Positions 1 through 10,749 of a DNA stretch of 64,000 nt are shown here, in pieces; position 1 is the first letter of the stretch; every line of letters starts with the position of its first letter. The notes under the pieces were generated by a model. It made no database searches, was not told the DNA's origin, and saw nothing but the letters and a program-made list of their open reading frames with translations. The position numbers and the translations under genes were made by a program. Source of the stretch: Liopterus haemorrhoidalis. Its lineage: Eukaryota; Arthropoda; Insecta; Coleoptera; Dytiscidae. The stretch lies in contig OZ020612.1 in the NCBI GenBank assembly GCA_963971575.1, positions 36,931,916-36,995,915 of the forward strand, read 5' to 3'.

Positions 1-700
1 GCCTCCTCATATTGGGTTAAACATTTTTTAATATCTCGCTGAAATCGGAGAGCTCATTCAACATTCGGGTCATTTTGTAGAAAATTATTTCCCAAGTTTC
101 GCCCTAATTTAAGTTCTACTCGGATAACATTTGCTGTGAACGCAACTGGTTCAGGCTCAATTTTTAGATCACAAGAACAGAAAGTTCAATTGTGCATACA
201 TTTTTAAATTTAATACCAGTGTTACGAATAGAATGGAATTAAAAAATGTAGAAATATGTTAAAAAAAAATTAAAAAACGTTATTCTAAAAATCGTGTAAA
301 AGCAAAATCTTGTAAAAAAAGTACCCTGTAAATCAGGGGATAGGTGTAGTTTATTATGCTTATCTTATTACTTCTTATTAGTAGTAAAGTTTTTTTTATT
401 GTTTTCTATCGGATTAAAATCTACATAAACTATTTCACATTTCATGTACTACCTACGTATAACCTTTTACAAACAAAACAAAAAATCATTCATTCTAACA
501 TATAGCATAAATATAAAAAAATACACAACAAAGAGATAATTCTATTTCAAGATTTTTCTCCCCTTTTCTACTTCACCAGTTCCATCCATCTTGCGTCGGG
601 TCTTAAATCACTGAGGGCCGGTTTTACAATTCATGGTTACCTGTTGGTTAGCTCAAATCAATGGCTAACGACATATTTGTAATATAATTATTACCATAAG
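1..700. other. AT-rich stretch, no gene recognised
   Basis: No open frame or splice-flanked coding stretch here resembles a known family. It could be intron or upstream sequence of the C2orf42-like gene, whose N-terminal exons are not visible, but nothing in the sequence proves this. Confidence 0.4.
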
Positions 701-729
701 TTTCCACGGTAACCACTAGCCAGAGACTT

Positions 730-1085
730 AACTGCCGATTGTAAAACTAGCCGTGAGTGTCTGTACAGCTGATTTGGAGTTCCATAAGTCCTCTGTGCAG
801 TCTCTTATCAGATGTTCCAATGTTGCTTCTCCTCTTTCACATATTCTGCACTTTTCCTCTTGATCTTGTTTCCAGTACATATTTCCATTTTCTTCATTTC
901 CTACTCTATACCTAGCTATCATCTTTGTATTTTTGTCATTTTTCGTTAGGTATTCTGCCGTTTCCATGGATACTAAAAACTTGTATCTTTTATTGTAGTT
1001 GAAGTTGTGGATTAGTTCCCTTCTGGTCTGTATTTGGATATCTTTTTCCTTAAAGTTATTTCCTCCAGCATGCTGTATCCTTGTC
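730..1085 (-). pseudogene. LINE ORF2 C-terminal fragment with CxxC zinc-knuckle
   Basis: The minus-strand translation has the arrangement usual at the C-terminus of insect non-LTR retrotransposon proteins: an ARYRVGNE-type stretch, an aromatic/charged segment, then CRIC followed by EHLIRDC. Coding similarity continues upstream on the minus strand to about 1085 after small disruptions. It is a 5'-truncated dead fragment. A similar protein tail, split by a hAT, occurs at 24605-26000, so both probably come from one LINE family. The clade (Jockey, CR1 or RTE) cannot be fixed from this piece. Confidence 0.65.
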
Positions 1086-1109
1086 TTCGTCTATTTTCCT
1101 AATAACTAG

Positions 1110-1690
1110 TAATTTTTATTGGTTAAATGAGGTTTTTGATCATTTTGTTTAGCAAAAGCCGTCTTAGATCAAGAAAAAGTGAGCTTGTGACAATTTTCAA
1201 AAATTAAAATTCCATTTAGTTTCGCCTAAAGGTTTGGAATAGCCTCTATATTTATTTTTTGTCATCACTTTGATCAGTCTTCCTGTTGGTGAAAATATAT
1301 AATATTTATAAAAACTAAAATATAATTTTATATTAGTTGAGGCATTTGTTTTACGTTAAGGTAAGATAATTTTGGTTTAATATTACTTTGTTATAGGCAA
1401 GCATAATTACAAAAACCAAGCTACTACTATAATTGTGCTATTTTATAGGTATTATGTGATTTGTTTATATTATGTAACTGTATGCAGCCATACGCTAAAT
1501 AAATAAATAAATTACAAAAACAAAATTTTCGTATACTTAAAGTCTTCGAAGATTTTTTATTTTCTTACGTTTTAACGAGCTCACTTTTTAACGATTGAAG
1601 TGGGCTTTTTCTATACATAATGATCAAAAGCAATCGTTAAATGTCAGTAGATTTCAAAATCTATTTCGATTTAAACCAAAGAAACAGATT
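1110..1690. repeat. degraded ends of the GGCGGAACTA-type MITE family
   Basis: Around 1213-1245 the text resembles the terminal sequence TAGTTCCGCCTAATCGTTTG of the MITE at 15134-15543. Around 1590-1690 there is a stretch resembling the right half of the copy at 31119-31298, including GATCAAAAGC and a degraded end. These look like two old, broken copies. A LINE/SINE-like (AAAT)n tail lies near 1497-1513. Confidence 0.35.
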
Positions 1691-1729
1691 ATACTTAATC
1701 ATTAAGCCTTTTTACCATTTTCTGGTAGC

Positions 1730-2515
1730 AGGCTATTGGAGTTTGAGTATTATTTTTGCAGTGTCCTTTTCTATTTTTATTGTTACATTTTTTAGTATTG
1801 TGTTATAGCCTACCTTCTTTCCTATTTCACCCCTTTTCTTGCTACAGCACTTTAAATTTCTACTTTGCATGTTCTTCTGATCTTTCATTTGGTGTCCTTG
1901 AAGAAAATAGTTTTGCTTTTCGTATTGCCCAATAAGCAAACATGTTCATACCACCCCTTTTGATTTTGTTCAACTATTTGTTCTACAAGAACCGTCAATC
2001 CAGTTATATGCTTTCTCAAGGTATTAATCATAAACTCTTTTTCTTCTTTTTTCGACATCAAGTTCAGTAAAGTATATTACGCCTTCAACCTTAATTTAAA
2101 TAATATCCAGGTCATCTGCATACCCTAAAATTTTGTGGTACCCATTGAGCTGTAAACAACGGTGGTTGGGCTTTTCGTAACACCATCTCCAGCACGAGGT
2201 TAAATAGCAAAAGTGAGGCGGCATTTCCTTGTATGACTCAGTATGAATTTCAAAAGACTGACAAAAGGTTTCCTACTTTCACTCTGCTTAAGTTTACTAG
2301 GGATACCAAATTCGTCCATTGTCTCCCAGAGTTTATCACGTATAATGTTGTCATAGGCTTTCCAGAAATCAATAAAACATTATGAATGTCGATGTTATGT
2401 TCCCAACATTTTCAAGAATTTGTCTTGATGAGAAAATTTGATCTGTTGTCGATCTGCTAGATCGAAATCCCGCCTGGTAGTCACCAATAAGTTCTTCTGT
2501 GAACGTTTTTGCCTA
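1730..2515 (-). pseudogene. LINE reverse transcriptase fragment
   Basis: Minus-strand translation shows non-LTR reverse transcriptase blocks in order: a GDYQAGFRSSRSTTDQIF segment (about 2495-2440), an FxKAYDxIxRDKLW segment (about 2370-2310), and GYADDLDII holding the catalytic Asp pair (about 2127-2101). Stops and frameshifts interrupt it. The thumb/C-terminal region is not contiguous here; related pieces are at 4580-5110 and 6190-6500. It is a dead retrotransposon copy. Confidence 0.75.
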
Positions 2516-2521
2516 GTCTAG

Positions 2522-2670
2522 TGGCGGCTCGTGGAAACCTCTAATGGAGATGCTGCAACCTGTAGCGTAGCTTCAAACTTTCTCCGCAACACAAATATAC
2601 ATACATTTTTCTAACTTGGACCCCAAAATCTCTCCCCCCCAAAACGGGGCCCTAGCTACGGCACTGGCTG
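2522..2670. repeat. hAT-type MITE relic
   Basis: A GC-richer patch bounded by TAGTGGCGGCTCGTGG on the left and CTAGCTACGGCACTGG on the right. Ends of the CAGTGGCGxxGC type are typical of hAT elements that recur in this window. No convincing target duplication is visible. Confidence 0.3.
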
Positions 2671-3532
2671 GAATCAGAAGTATACTCGAGATTTTTATTC
2701 GGGAAAGAAAATCATTATTAGTTAGATATACATTTTTTAACTACATATACATTTACAAATAAAATCATAAAATATAGAAATATTACATTTTATGATTTAA
2801 TTTGTGTTAGTCAAGATTGTAGAAGAAAATTAACTATTTATGTGCGGTACGGAACATGCGATATCCGAACATTCTTATTTTTGGTTTTGTAAATCCATCT
2901 TTTGTACTTACATTTTTTTGAAAATTAATTTAATATTAAGAGAATTTGAATCACACTATTTTTTGCATTCCCACTCCATTAAAAAATAATGAAATATTAA
3001 AATTACACAAATATCTGTAGTCGAAGTGGACCTTCGCAAGCTTTTAATTGCAAACGTTTCTAGCTCCGAAATTAGGTATTCTGCCGTTAGCCCCACTTAA
3101 TGTCAATCGCCACAATACAATAGCAAGTAGAGCTGCCAATGGATTCAGCACTTTGAGTCATTTTGTATAATACCCTGTAGACGAAATATTGGTATTACGC
3201 ATGACAGTAGTGACGATTTTTAATTAAAAATTAAGTAAACTTATAGAGAGAAATAGAGAGCGAAATAAATCATAAACATCTGAAATGTTTAAATTAATTT
3301 AATTTTGGGGGTACTGCCGCTATCGACCTAACATAAAAACAAACTGGCTTTCTTTCGAAGTTAGTTGAATCCTTCATCATTATCATCCTCTTTTCTAATA
3401 TTCCTGCACAAAATAGCCACTGTGCTGAGCAAAGTTTGTAATTATTACGCTCTCTTAAGTATAGTCGTAACAACTATTTTTGTTTTATTTTTTAATGGTT
3501 TTAATTTGTTATTTATAGTGTCTTTTTTTTAG
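2671..3532. other. C2orf42: non-coding sequence ending in a splice acceptor
   Basis: No repeat or coding similarity was recognised. A pyrimidine run followed by AG at 3531-3532 forms the acceptor of the following exon, so this is probably intron. An alternative AG lies at 3517-3518. Confidence 0.4.
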
Positions 3533-4254
3533 CTACAAAGGAGGATGATACAGTGGCACCTAAAAAATGTGTACATTTTTACGCATGCTTATGTGCATTT
3601 GCAAGTGATCCAAAACTCTCTGAAGAATTTTCCGCGTATATAAATTCCGAGTTACCTTTAAATGTACAACAATTAGTAAAAAATGATATGAAACTTCCTA
3701 TAAATATGGAAAATAACTTAGGTTTTATACTGGAAAATGATCCGAATGAATTCTGTAATATTGAAGTTGAAGTTTTAAATGATCAATCATTATTAGGTGT
3801 ATCGAATTTACCAATTTCAGATGTTATTCATCCAAATGTACAAGTTCAAGATTTACAAATAAATCCAAATGGTGAAGTTACTCTAATTGGTGGTCTCCAT
3901 GATGATGCAATCCATTTTTCAGATTTATCAGAAAATTTTGAAAGCTTAGCAGATGCAATAGATATCAGTCCAACTTTTGAAATAATTCCAGTTAAAAAAT
4001 CAAAAACACAAGTAGAACAAACTTTTAAAAAAATTAAGACTAATAAGAAAATTTTAGCTAATAATGTGACGCCAAAACCAGTTGTATTAAAACAGAAGAA
4101 AAATCCCCCAATAAAAAATGAGAAAATTGTTGATGATAGTAAAAATAAATGGCTGTTTATACAGTGGTTGGCGTCTGTTACAGAGAGGATTAATCAAACG
4201 ATGCATTATCAGTTTGAAGGGAAACCTGAACCACTAATTTTTCATGTACCACAG
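3533..4254 (+). CDS. C2orf42: C2orf42-like protein, internal exon
   Basis: This exon encodes the middle of a C2orf42-family protein, whose molecular role is poorly defined. Near its start it has the conserved CVHFYACLCAFASD segment. A poorly conserved acidic-then-lysine-rich linker follows, and the exon ends in WLASVTERINQTMHYQFEGK and FHVPQ, which match my recollection of the vertebrate protein closely. The acceptor is AG at 3531-3532 after a pyrimidine run, so the first two bases finish a codon from an upstream exon. The donor is CAG|GTAAAA at 4254/4255, phase 0. The reading frame continues past the donor to 4326 but loses similarity, as expected for intron read-through. Vertebrate proteins are about 570 residues; the first ~260 would lie in exons outside this window or unrecognised here. 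Confidence 0.85.
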
Positions 4255-4579
4255 GTAAAAAGAAAATATTTTAAGTCTTTAACTTGTCACTTAATAATTT
4301 CGTTTGTAGATTTCGAATTATATTGATAAGGTAGTTTTAATGACATTTATAGAATCATCATTAAGGCCCGGATATTTTATGCATAACCAATTCAAATATA
4401 AATCATGCATTGTTTTTGTAAGCGGTTAAATTCAAATTGCTTAGAAAGATAATGATAAGATTTTTAATTTCATTGGTTTTGCATATAATGTTTGCGCCTC
4501 ATTTATAATTTAATATTAATTAATACAATACACTAAATACTAAAACATTATTAACTAGAAAGTAATTTTTGGATCTCTT

Positions 4580-5110
4580 CAGTTGTTTGAATATTGTTTG
4601 CCACTTGTCGACGAGTGTTCAGTTTTGCTTCCCAGATCATCTTTACTGTGTCTTCTTCCATTCTCATCACGTGTCCTATCCATTGTAATCATCTACCTCC
4701 CATTTTTGGTGTGCTACTCGGCCTTGAATACATTTTTTTTTATATTTTCATTCTTGCGGATTTTCAATTTACCGTTAATTGGAATGGGTCCAAAGATTCA
4801 ATATTTTATTTTCAAAAACTGTGAGATGTTGATCTCGTTCTCATGTTTCGAAACCATGCAAAAGTATGGGGTCTTACTGTTGTTTGATAGAGCCTGATCT
4901 TGGTCTTTCTAGGAGGAATTTCGTTTTGAAGAGAGGGCCGAGTGCATTATAAAATGCATTAGCAGCTTGAATTATTTTTCTTATTTCTTGTTTTATTTGG
5001 TTTATTATGGTGCCTAGGTATTTGAAAAAATAAACTCTATCAAAAATGTTACCGTTAATTGTTATATTGATCGTCTTTTCTTGACTGCGTCTACTAACAG
5101 TGAGATACTT
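4580..5110 (-). pseudogene. LINE reverse transcriptase C-terminal fragment
   Basis: Minus-strand translation contains the block that follows the catalytic motif in insect LINEs: KDKYLTVSRR, then FKYLGTIIN, then an ANAFYNALGPLFKTKFL stretch. It decays into frames that still show the downstream FGPIPINGK region. It is probably the same family as 1730-2515 and lies inside the first visible intron of the C2orf42-like gene. Confidence 0.7.
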
Positions 5111-5113
5111 GTC

Positions 5114-6125
5114 TTTTAGGGTTTTATAGGTATGACTAAACAAACCTTCTGTATGGTAGAAATTGTGGCAAAACGGCTAGACCTAGAGAGTTGAAATTTG
5201 ACATGTATATATACAGTTCTTTGACCCAGATGTAGGAAAAATACTGAGACTTAAAAAAACATACATCTCAAAATATGAACAAATTTATGTTAATAGAAAA
5301 ATAAATAAATTAGTACGTATCAAATAAAACTTTTTGATTCATAGATAAACCAGCAAAATTTTATTCTCAGAGGTTTCATTTCTTAGACGAGCTGGTCAAA
5401 AAATCTGGAAAAACTCTTAACAATGTACACTGATGGGAACCAAAATAGTTCTACAGGAATTTTTGATCAGATTTTTAGTCGGCCTTGGTAGCGTAGAGGT
5501 AGCGCTCCTGCCTCACGAGCCAAAGGTCCCGAGTTCGAATCCCGGTCAGGGCATGGATGTTTGTGAGCCAGAGTGTAATTGGAACATTTAGTCCTGTTAA
5601 AAAAAAAAAAAAAACGATTACTTTTGTGAAAAATATAAAATTTTTTGTATTGTAAAAAACATTATTATTATTTTCAAGTTTATTGTGTGGTATCAAAAGA
5701 AAGCTCTTAATATAGATTAAGGAACAAAAATTAGTTTTTTAAAATGTATTTATTTTAACAGAATTTTTGCCAAAAACTTTCTAAAATACTATTGTCCCAC
5801 ACCTTATAAATCAGGGAGGAGGTTAATTAAAATTCTGATAATGTTCTTAGTAGTGCACACTGATGTGAACCGGAATAGTTCAACAGAAATTTTTGATTTA
5901 ATTATTTTTTAAAATTTTTTTTCAACACCGTTCTAATATTGTTAAACTGTATATCAGGTATATAACTAGCTTGATGCATGCACATCTCGTAATTAAGTAT
6001 ACTTGAAAATTGATAGATAGAATCATTTACGAATTATATGATTTTAAATACGTACCCACAATTTCTTTCTATTTTATGTTCTACTTGACATGTGTGAAAA
6101 TTTACACTTCATATCAATTTTTTCG
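5114..6125 (+). repeat. long repeat family, two overlapping partial copies
   Basis: The segment starts with TTTAGGGTTTTATAGGTATG and carries GGCxAAACGGCTAGACCTAGA-type text, matching in inverted orientation the repeats at 26938-28003 and 29236-30555. The order GGTATCAAA, CCCACACC, GTGAACCGGAATAG, AATTTTTGAT is partly present twice (before 5475 and again 5680-5900), so two partial copies abut. The end near 6122 carries the characteristic GTGTGAAAATTTACACTTCA palindromic terminus. A SINE sits between the two parts. Confidence 0.6.
5482..5616 (+). repeat. tRNA-derived SINE, tRNA-Val(CAC)-like head
   Basis: A 72-nt tRNA-like segment runs from 5482 to 5553, with acceptor-like ends GCCTTGG and TCAGGGC, an A box TAGCGTAGAGG and a B box GAGTTCGAATCC. 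GCCTCAC followed by AAAGGTCCC resembles insect tRNA-Val(CAC), but the anticodon stem does not pair properly, so it is not a functional tRNA. A short body beginning ATGGATGTTTGTG and an A-run at about 5600-5615 follow, as expected for a pol III retroposon. Confidence 0.7.
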
Positions 6126-6189
6126 TTACTGATATACTTTTCGAGCTTCGACAGTTAGGTGTAGTGCGTCTTCATTCTTATTAGAAATA

Positions 6190-6500
6190 ATAATCATACT
6201 CTGCATACCCTACGCATATCTCCATACCCTAAAATCTTATGGTATCCATTGAACTGTAGACCGTGGTTGGTATCTTGAATTTTTCACTGAACCATCTCCA
6301 GTACGAGCTTAAACAGCAAAGATGAGGTGGATTTTTTTTTTTTTTTTGACTTCGGTATTAATTAATTTCAAATGGCTGTGACAAAAAGTTTCTTACTTTA
6401 ACTCTGCTAATTGATCCTAAGACATATATTGTTGTCATCTTAATAAGTTCACTGGGGATGCAAGATTTTCCCATAGTTTCACGTATAATGCTATCATAAG
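6190..6500 (-). pseudogene. LINE reverse transcriptase fragment
   Basis: Nucleotide similarity to 2100-2340 (the stretch around TACCCTAAAATCTTATGGTA and the downstream CCATCTCCAGTACGAG) shows a second, more decayed copy of the same LINE reverse transcriptase. The region of the catalytic motif is scrambled by a short duplication. Confidence 0.55.
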
Positions 6501-6742
6501 TGGAAATAATAATAAGATCACGTGAAAGATTAAAGTTGCCACCCTAATGGATATCGCATAGATTTAACTGCTCAACAGCCAAGGAACTACGAGAGTACGA
6601 CAAAATTATCACGTGAATATTGCATGATTACTACTTCTTGATTTGAACAGAGTATAGGGCCGTGGAGAGGTATTACAGGCTTAGGGAAAAAAAAAAACGA
6701 CAAAAAAAACTTGCTTTTGACTAAACTACTATATCTGTTAAC

Positions 6743-7090
6743 AGTGGCGTAGCTTCAAATTTCGGGGCTCTCCGTAACTGGCATTTGAGTCCTATAATTT
6801 TTCGAAATTATTAACCAAGACTTTATTTCAAGAATTTAGCAATCAAAAGAAGCGGAAACAGGCCGCATGTAGCCCTTTGGTCCACTTTCATCATAAAAAA
6901 TTCGTATGGAGTTGTGACACAAATTTTTATAACCTGGGCCCCTCTGAGCTCTGTTTCTTAAACTACTTTTTCAAATTTTATTTATTTCAAATAGAAAAAC
7001 AAGAATTAAACGATCTGAACGGATCCCTTGGGCGCCCGGGCCCGGATGCATTGTCCCCTGTGTCCCTCCCTCTAATCGGGCGTATTAACA
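6743..7090. repeat. GC-rich hAT-type relic inside intron
   Basis: The left part begins CAGTGGCGTAGCTTC, a hAT-type end seen elsewhere in the window. The right part holds a GC-rich stretch around GGCGCCCGGGCCCGG and CTCTAATCGGGC. No full inverted-repeat pair or target duplication could be drawn, so this is an old remnant. Confidence 0.3.
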
Positions 7091-7165
7091 ATAATTTAAT
7101 GATATTAAACACAACTGGCTGACTTATTAAATGTGTATATTTTTAAAAAATATGTATGTTTGTAG

Positions 7166-7339
7166 AATTTTTTTGATGGTCTGAGGGAAAGAATCTCGAA
7201 TGGAGGAAATAAAAAAAGATTGCCGAATTATACAAACGCTTTTGTGAGAAAAGATGCCTTACCTATGGGAACCTTTACTAAGTACACTTGGCATCTTACA
7301 AATATACTTCATGTGAAACAATTTTTTGAAACGCCACTG
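7166..7339 (+). CDS. C2orf42: C2orf42-like protein, 58-codon exon
   Basis: This exon is bounded by TTTGTAG before 7166 and CTG|GTAAGT at 7339/7340, both in phase 0. It has no stop across 174 nt and encodes [11 protein letters not shown], then [20 protein letters not shown], then a [15 protein letters not shown] stretch. This is the part of the C2orf42 family that follows the FHVPQ segment of the previous exon, so the three exons join without a frame change. It is too short to stand out as an open frame, but the splice sites and the conserved protein make it secure. Confidence 0.85.
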
Positions 7340-7479
7340 GTAAGTACATTTATTATTATCTATATAAAATCACAGTATATACATTAGTTTCACTTGTTGT
7401 CGGCTCCTTTGAAGTTGAGAAGGCAAATTTTAGTGACCTTGGATTGGCTAGGAAGCTCTATATTAGAATGGCTGAACGT

Positions 7480-8040
7480 AGTTAACTTATAGCGTATTCG
7501 ATTGGGTGCTTTACTATGCACTTGGCGAGCAAGTTTCGTATTCGATTGGACGAGCAGTTGCTCTAGAGTTGATAAAATTTGTATTCGATTGGGAAAGGTA
7601 ACTGCACTGAGAGTGCACTGCGAGCTGTTTTTCTTGCTCTGGCTAAAGAGTCAGAGCAGCGTCGAGCAATGTGGCGCGTAGCGATATTTCAAAGCTAGTA
7701 TGTTTATTAGAACTACTTGAATCTTGATAAAGAAGTAATGTATCTTTTTGTATAATAAATCAAATTAGGAAATTAAAAAACATAAAATAATTTTAAAACA
7801 GGAACATTTTGAGAATACAAATAAACAGAAAATAAATAAATTATTGCAATAACAATCAAAAAATAATAAAAATTATACATAAAGTATTATCATGCACTAA
7901 TAATTAATAATAACAATAATAAAAACGTATTCGATTGCGAGTAACTTTCGATAGCGCTCGCTAGTAAAACGCGGATAAAGCATGACGTCATTTGCTCGCT
8001 CGCAGAGCAATTCTAGAGTGGTCTACGCCATTAGTACACA
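7480..8040. repeat. GTATTCGATTG-bearing repeat block with AT-rich core
   Basis: The 10-mer GTATTCGATT occurs at about 7494, 7538 and 7581, spaced 43-44 bp apart, and again near 7927. The sequence between the repeats is not conserved. GC-richer edges full of GAGC/GCTC motifs flank an AT-rich core (7690-7920). It looks like a MITE-like element or remnant, but I could not define matched ends. Confidence 0.4.
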
Positions 8041-8372
8041 AGGTTGTAAAAATTAAATTGGATTGTAAACGAGATGACTGAAAATTTGTATTAAGCAGGG
8101 AATTAGTTACAAAATGTTTTGAAAATTGTCGAAATTAGGAATTTTGCATTTTATAACTAAAAATTTATTTTGAAAACAATACATATTATTATGATTTTAT
8201 GTAACAATAAAATTATTGCAAGTAGTAGATACTATAATATAGTAAGAAAATTATTTAAGGGAAGCTTGATTTTTCTTTTCTTTTAATTTTCACTTTCAAT
8301 TAAATAATAATAATAATAATATTTATTGACAGTGTTACAATTGTATGGTTTACAGTCAGTCATACATACATA

Positions 8373-8841
8373 TACCGGGTGAATTATTTAAGGAGCAACA
8401 TACATGTTTCACATATAATGTTAATGAAGTGAGTTATTTCATTTGCAACATAGCAAATTATGAAAGCAACAGATATGCAAGAGATATGCAGTGTTGATTA
8501 GATATAATAGTTATTTGACAAGTTCCTAGACGGCTAAAAATAGTAAATAAGAAACAATATTTTTTTTTAATGATTTTGGCTGTACATTCCTAATATATAT
8601 GGACCATTAGCCAGCTACTCTGTTATTTTTATTTTGGATACTTTATTAATTTTATGACAAATACAAACATCCATGCCATCAGCGGGATTCGAAGCCGAGT
8701 TCGGATTTAAGCCCCACGGTTAGCAGTCAAATAAGCTGACCACTATGCCATAGCAACCGGCAGAAACAATAAATGAATTTTTATTAGTTTGTTTATATTT
8801 ACATACAAACAAAAATAATAATGTCCTTAGTAGCTAAGTCC

Positions 8842-8885
<44 letters not shown>

Positions 8886-9002
8886 TCTTTTCTATGGATA
8901 CGATAAGCATTTGTTTTATGGATATGTTGCTTTTGAAATAACTCACTTCATTAACATTATATATGAAACATGTATGTTGCTCCTTAAATAATTCACCCGG
9001 TA
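8373..9002. mobile_element. TA-flanked MITE with ~70-bp terminal inverted repeats
   Basis: The left end TACCGGGTGAATTATTTAAG continues through AACATACATGTTTC and GAAGTGAGTTATTTCA, and its reverse complement closes the element at 8930-9002 with one or two mismatches. TA duplications flank it (8371-8372 and 9003-9004), as for Tc1/mariner-type transposition. It has no coding capacity, contains a minus-strand SINE and a (TA)n run at 8851-8881, and is inside the large C2orf42 intron. It shares its first nine terminal bases with the element at 33397-40399. Confidence 0.85.
8673..8761 (-). repeat. tRNA-derived SINE head, tRNA-Ser(GCT)-like
   Basis: On the minus strand there is an A box-like GGCATAGTGG, then GACTGCTAACC (anticodon-loop text of tRNA-Ser GCT), a long variable-arm-like stretch and a B box GGCTTCGAATCCC. 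The head is followed by ATGGATGTTTGT, the same body start as the SINE at 5482. Nested in the MITE at 8373-9002. Not a functional tRNA gene: the acceptor stem is only partly paired. Confidence 0.6.
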
Positions 9003-9248
9003 TAATTAAATATTAAAGAAATTAGTTACAGTGGACATCTTATGCATAAAACTATATTATTTTTGACACTTTTAGAATAATATTTTTACATCTGTCAATT
9101 TTTATTAACAACGCAATAAAACAAATGCATATAGCGCGAAATATTGGCGCTTAAATTTAAACTTCCCAATACAAATAAAACAATAATTTATGTGGTATAC
9201 CTATCAAAATTAATGTCCGTAAATTCAGCAAAAGTGTAGATCGGGTTT

Positions 9249-9660
9249 TCAGATATATATATTTTTTTTTTTTATTTTTAAGGTGAATTTGGAGTGGTTT
9301 AGAGATTTTAGACTTGCTGGGATAAAGTTCATAAATTTAATACAATAATAGTTGGTGCTGTGTCTAGACGCATTAAGTCTTAAATACTTTGGATATATAT
9401 TCGGTTTGTTCCGTGTGTTGTAACTATGGACAGCATCATGTGTTTTTAAAACATTCATTTTTTTATATGCGTAGACTAAACAGTGGTATATATAAAGAGA
9501 CGGGAATGTCAAAATTTTTAAATTTACAAAGAGGTTTCGACAGTCTTGTCTGTATGAACAACCTGCAATTACTCGTATTGCACGTCTTTGTAATGCAAAT
9601 ATTCTTTCCGCGGAAGAAGAGTGGCCCCAAACAAGTAACGCGTAAATAATGTGAGATTGA
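9249..9660 (-). pseudogene. LINE ORF2 C-terminal fragment
   Basis: Two minus-strand frames together resemble the tail of Jockey/CR1-like LINE proteins. An RLSKPLCKFKNFDIP stretch in one frame is followed in the other by LVYAYKKMN, HDAVHSYNTRNK and an FMNFIPASLK ending. The T-run at about 9262-9273 on the + strand is the A-tail of this minus-strand copy. It is frameshifted, 5'-truncated, and lies in the C2orf42 intron. Confidence 0.65.
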
Positions 9661-10749
9661 AATAAAGAGTAAATAATAAGTAAATATAGATATAATAAAG
9701 AAATGTTTGTCCATCAAAAATATACATAAAAATCAGAGAGTCGAACCGGCATTTTTAGATGAACCGAAACCGGAACGATATAAATTTGAGTTCGACTCTC
9801 TGATAAAAATACACATATGAAATAGCAAAAAATTTAAATTCACTGAATCGACGAGACAAATAAACCAAATATAATATGCTATAAACTAATGCTCACAAAT
9901 AAAAGAATTTGGCTGACACTTATTTAAAAGCTTCGGAAAGTTCGCATACTAGTCACGCTCACGCTTGCGCATAAAAATTAAAGTACAAAAAAATGACTGA
10001 GTAAAAACTACTGTATATACTGTGGTAAAATAGTAAATTCAGAAACCAGTAGACCACTTTGGCACTTACTGACCACTAGTTTCCAAAGGATTTTTTTTTT
10101 CTTCCATCACATGCAGATTTTTCTAGGCATATGCTGCGCCTAAAATCGTAATTCGTCAAATTATAATTCCATGAAAATATATTGCACTGCTAGTTTTTTG
10201 TCTTTCATTTAAAATACCACAATATAAATCCATTTTTAATATTATGCTAAATAGAGATTTACGTATAATGGGCCGAGTAAGAAAGTTTACACCAACGGAC
10301 GAAGTTTGAGGCCCGAGGGGTATCAGAGGGCCTTTTTTCATCCAAAGCTGTAAACTTTCTTCAGGCCTGAGGTTCGTACAACATTTTATGCATAACTGAT
10401 TCCAGACGGAACTGGAATGATTTATTATAAATATATTCTGGAATACAGTGGTTTTATTTATTAGCTTAGAGATATACGGATCAACATTTTTGTTTGGTCC
10501 TGTCAGAAAAGTTAGTGAATTTACACAGTGAATTTAGTTGTTTTTAAGATAGTATAGTGTTATAAACAGTACAATTAACGTCAAACAAATATATCCTAAC
10601 ATCATATAAATGTCGTGTCAAAATTGTCTTCAGCAAAATAAATTAAATTTTACATTCGTACCATATAAATGTGCACTCAGTAATAAACCAAATAAATAAC
10701 TGTCGAGTTTTTATTTCATATTTTTATATTTGTTATAATTAAGTTAGTA

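Noticed and set aside
4583..4897. 104-residue + strand ORF as a membrane protein
   Set aside because: It is the antisense of the minus-strand LINE fragment.
5482..5553. Functional tRNA-Val gene
   Set aside because: A and B boxes are good, but the anticodon stem does not pair, there is a T-arm mismatch, and a SINE body with A-tail follows.
10250..10380. GC-richer patch with GAAAGTTTACA/TGTAAACTTTC as a MITE
   Set aside because: An 11-bp inverted match exists, but no flanking duplication or second copy is visible in the window.
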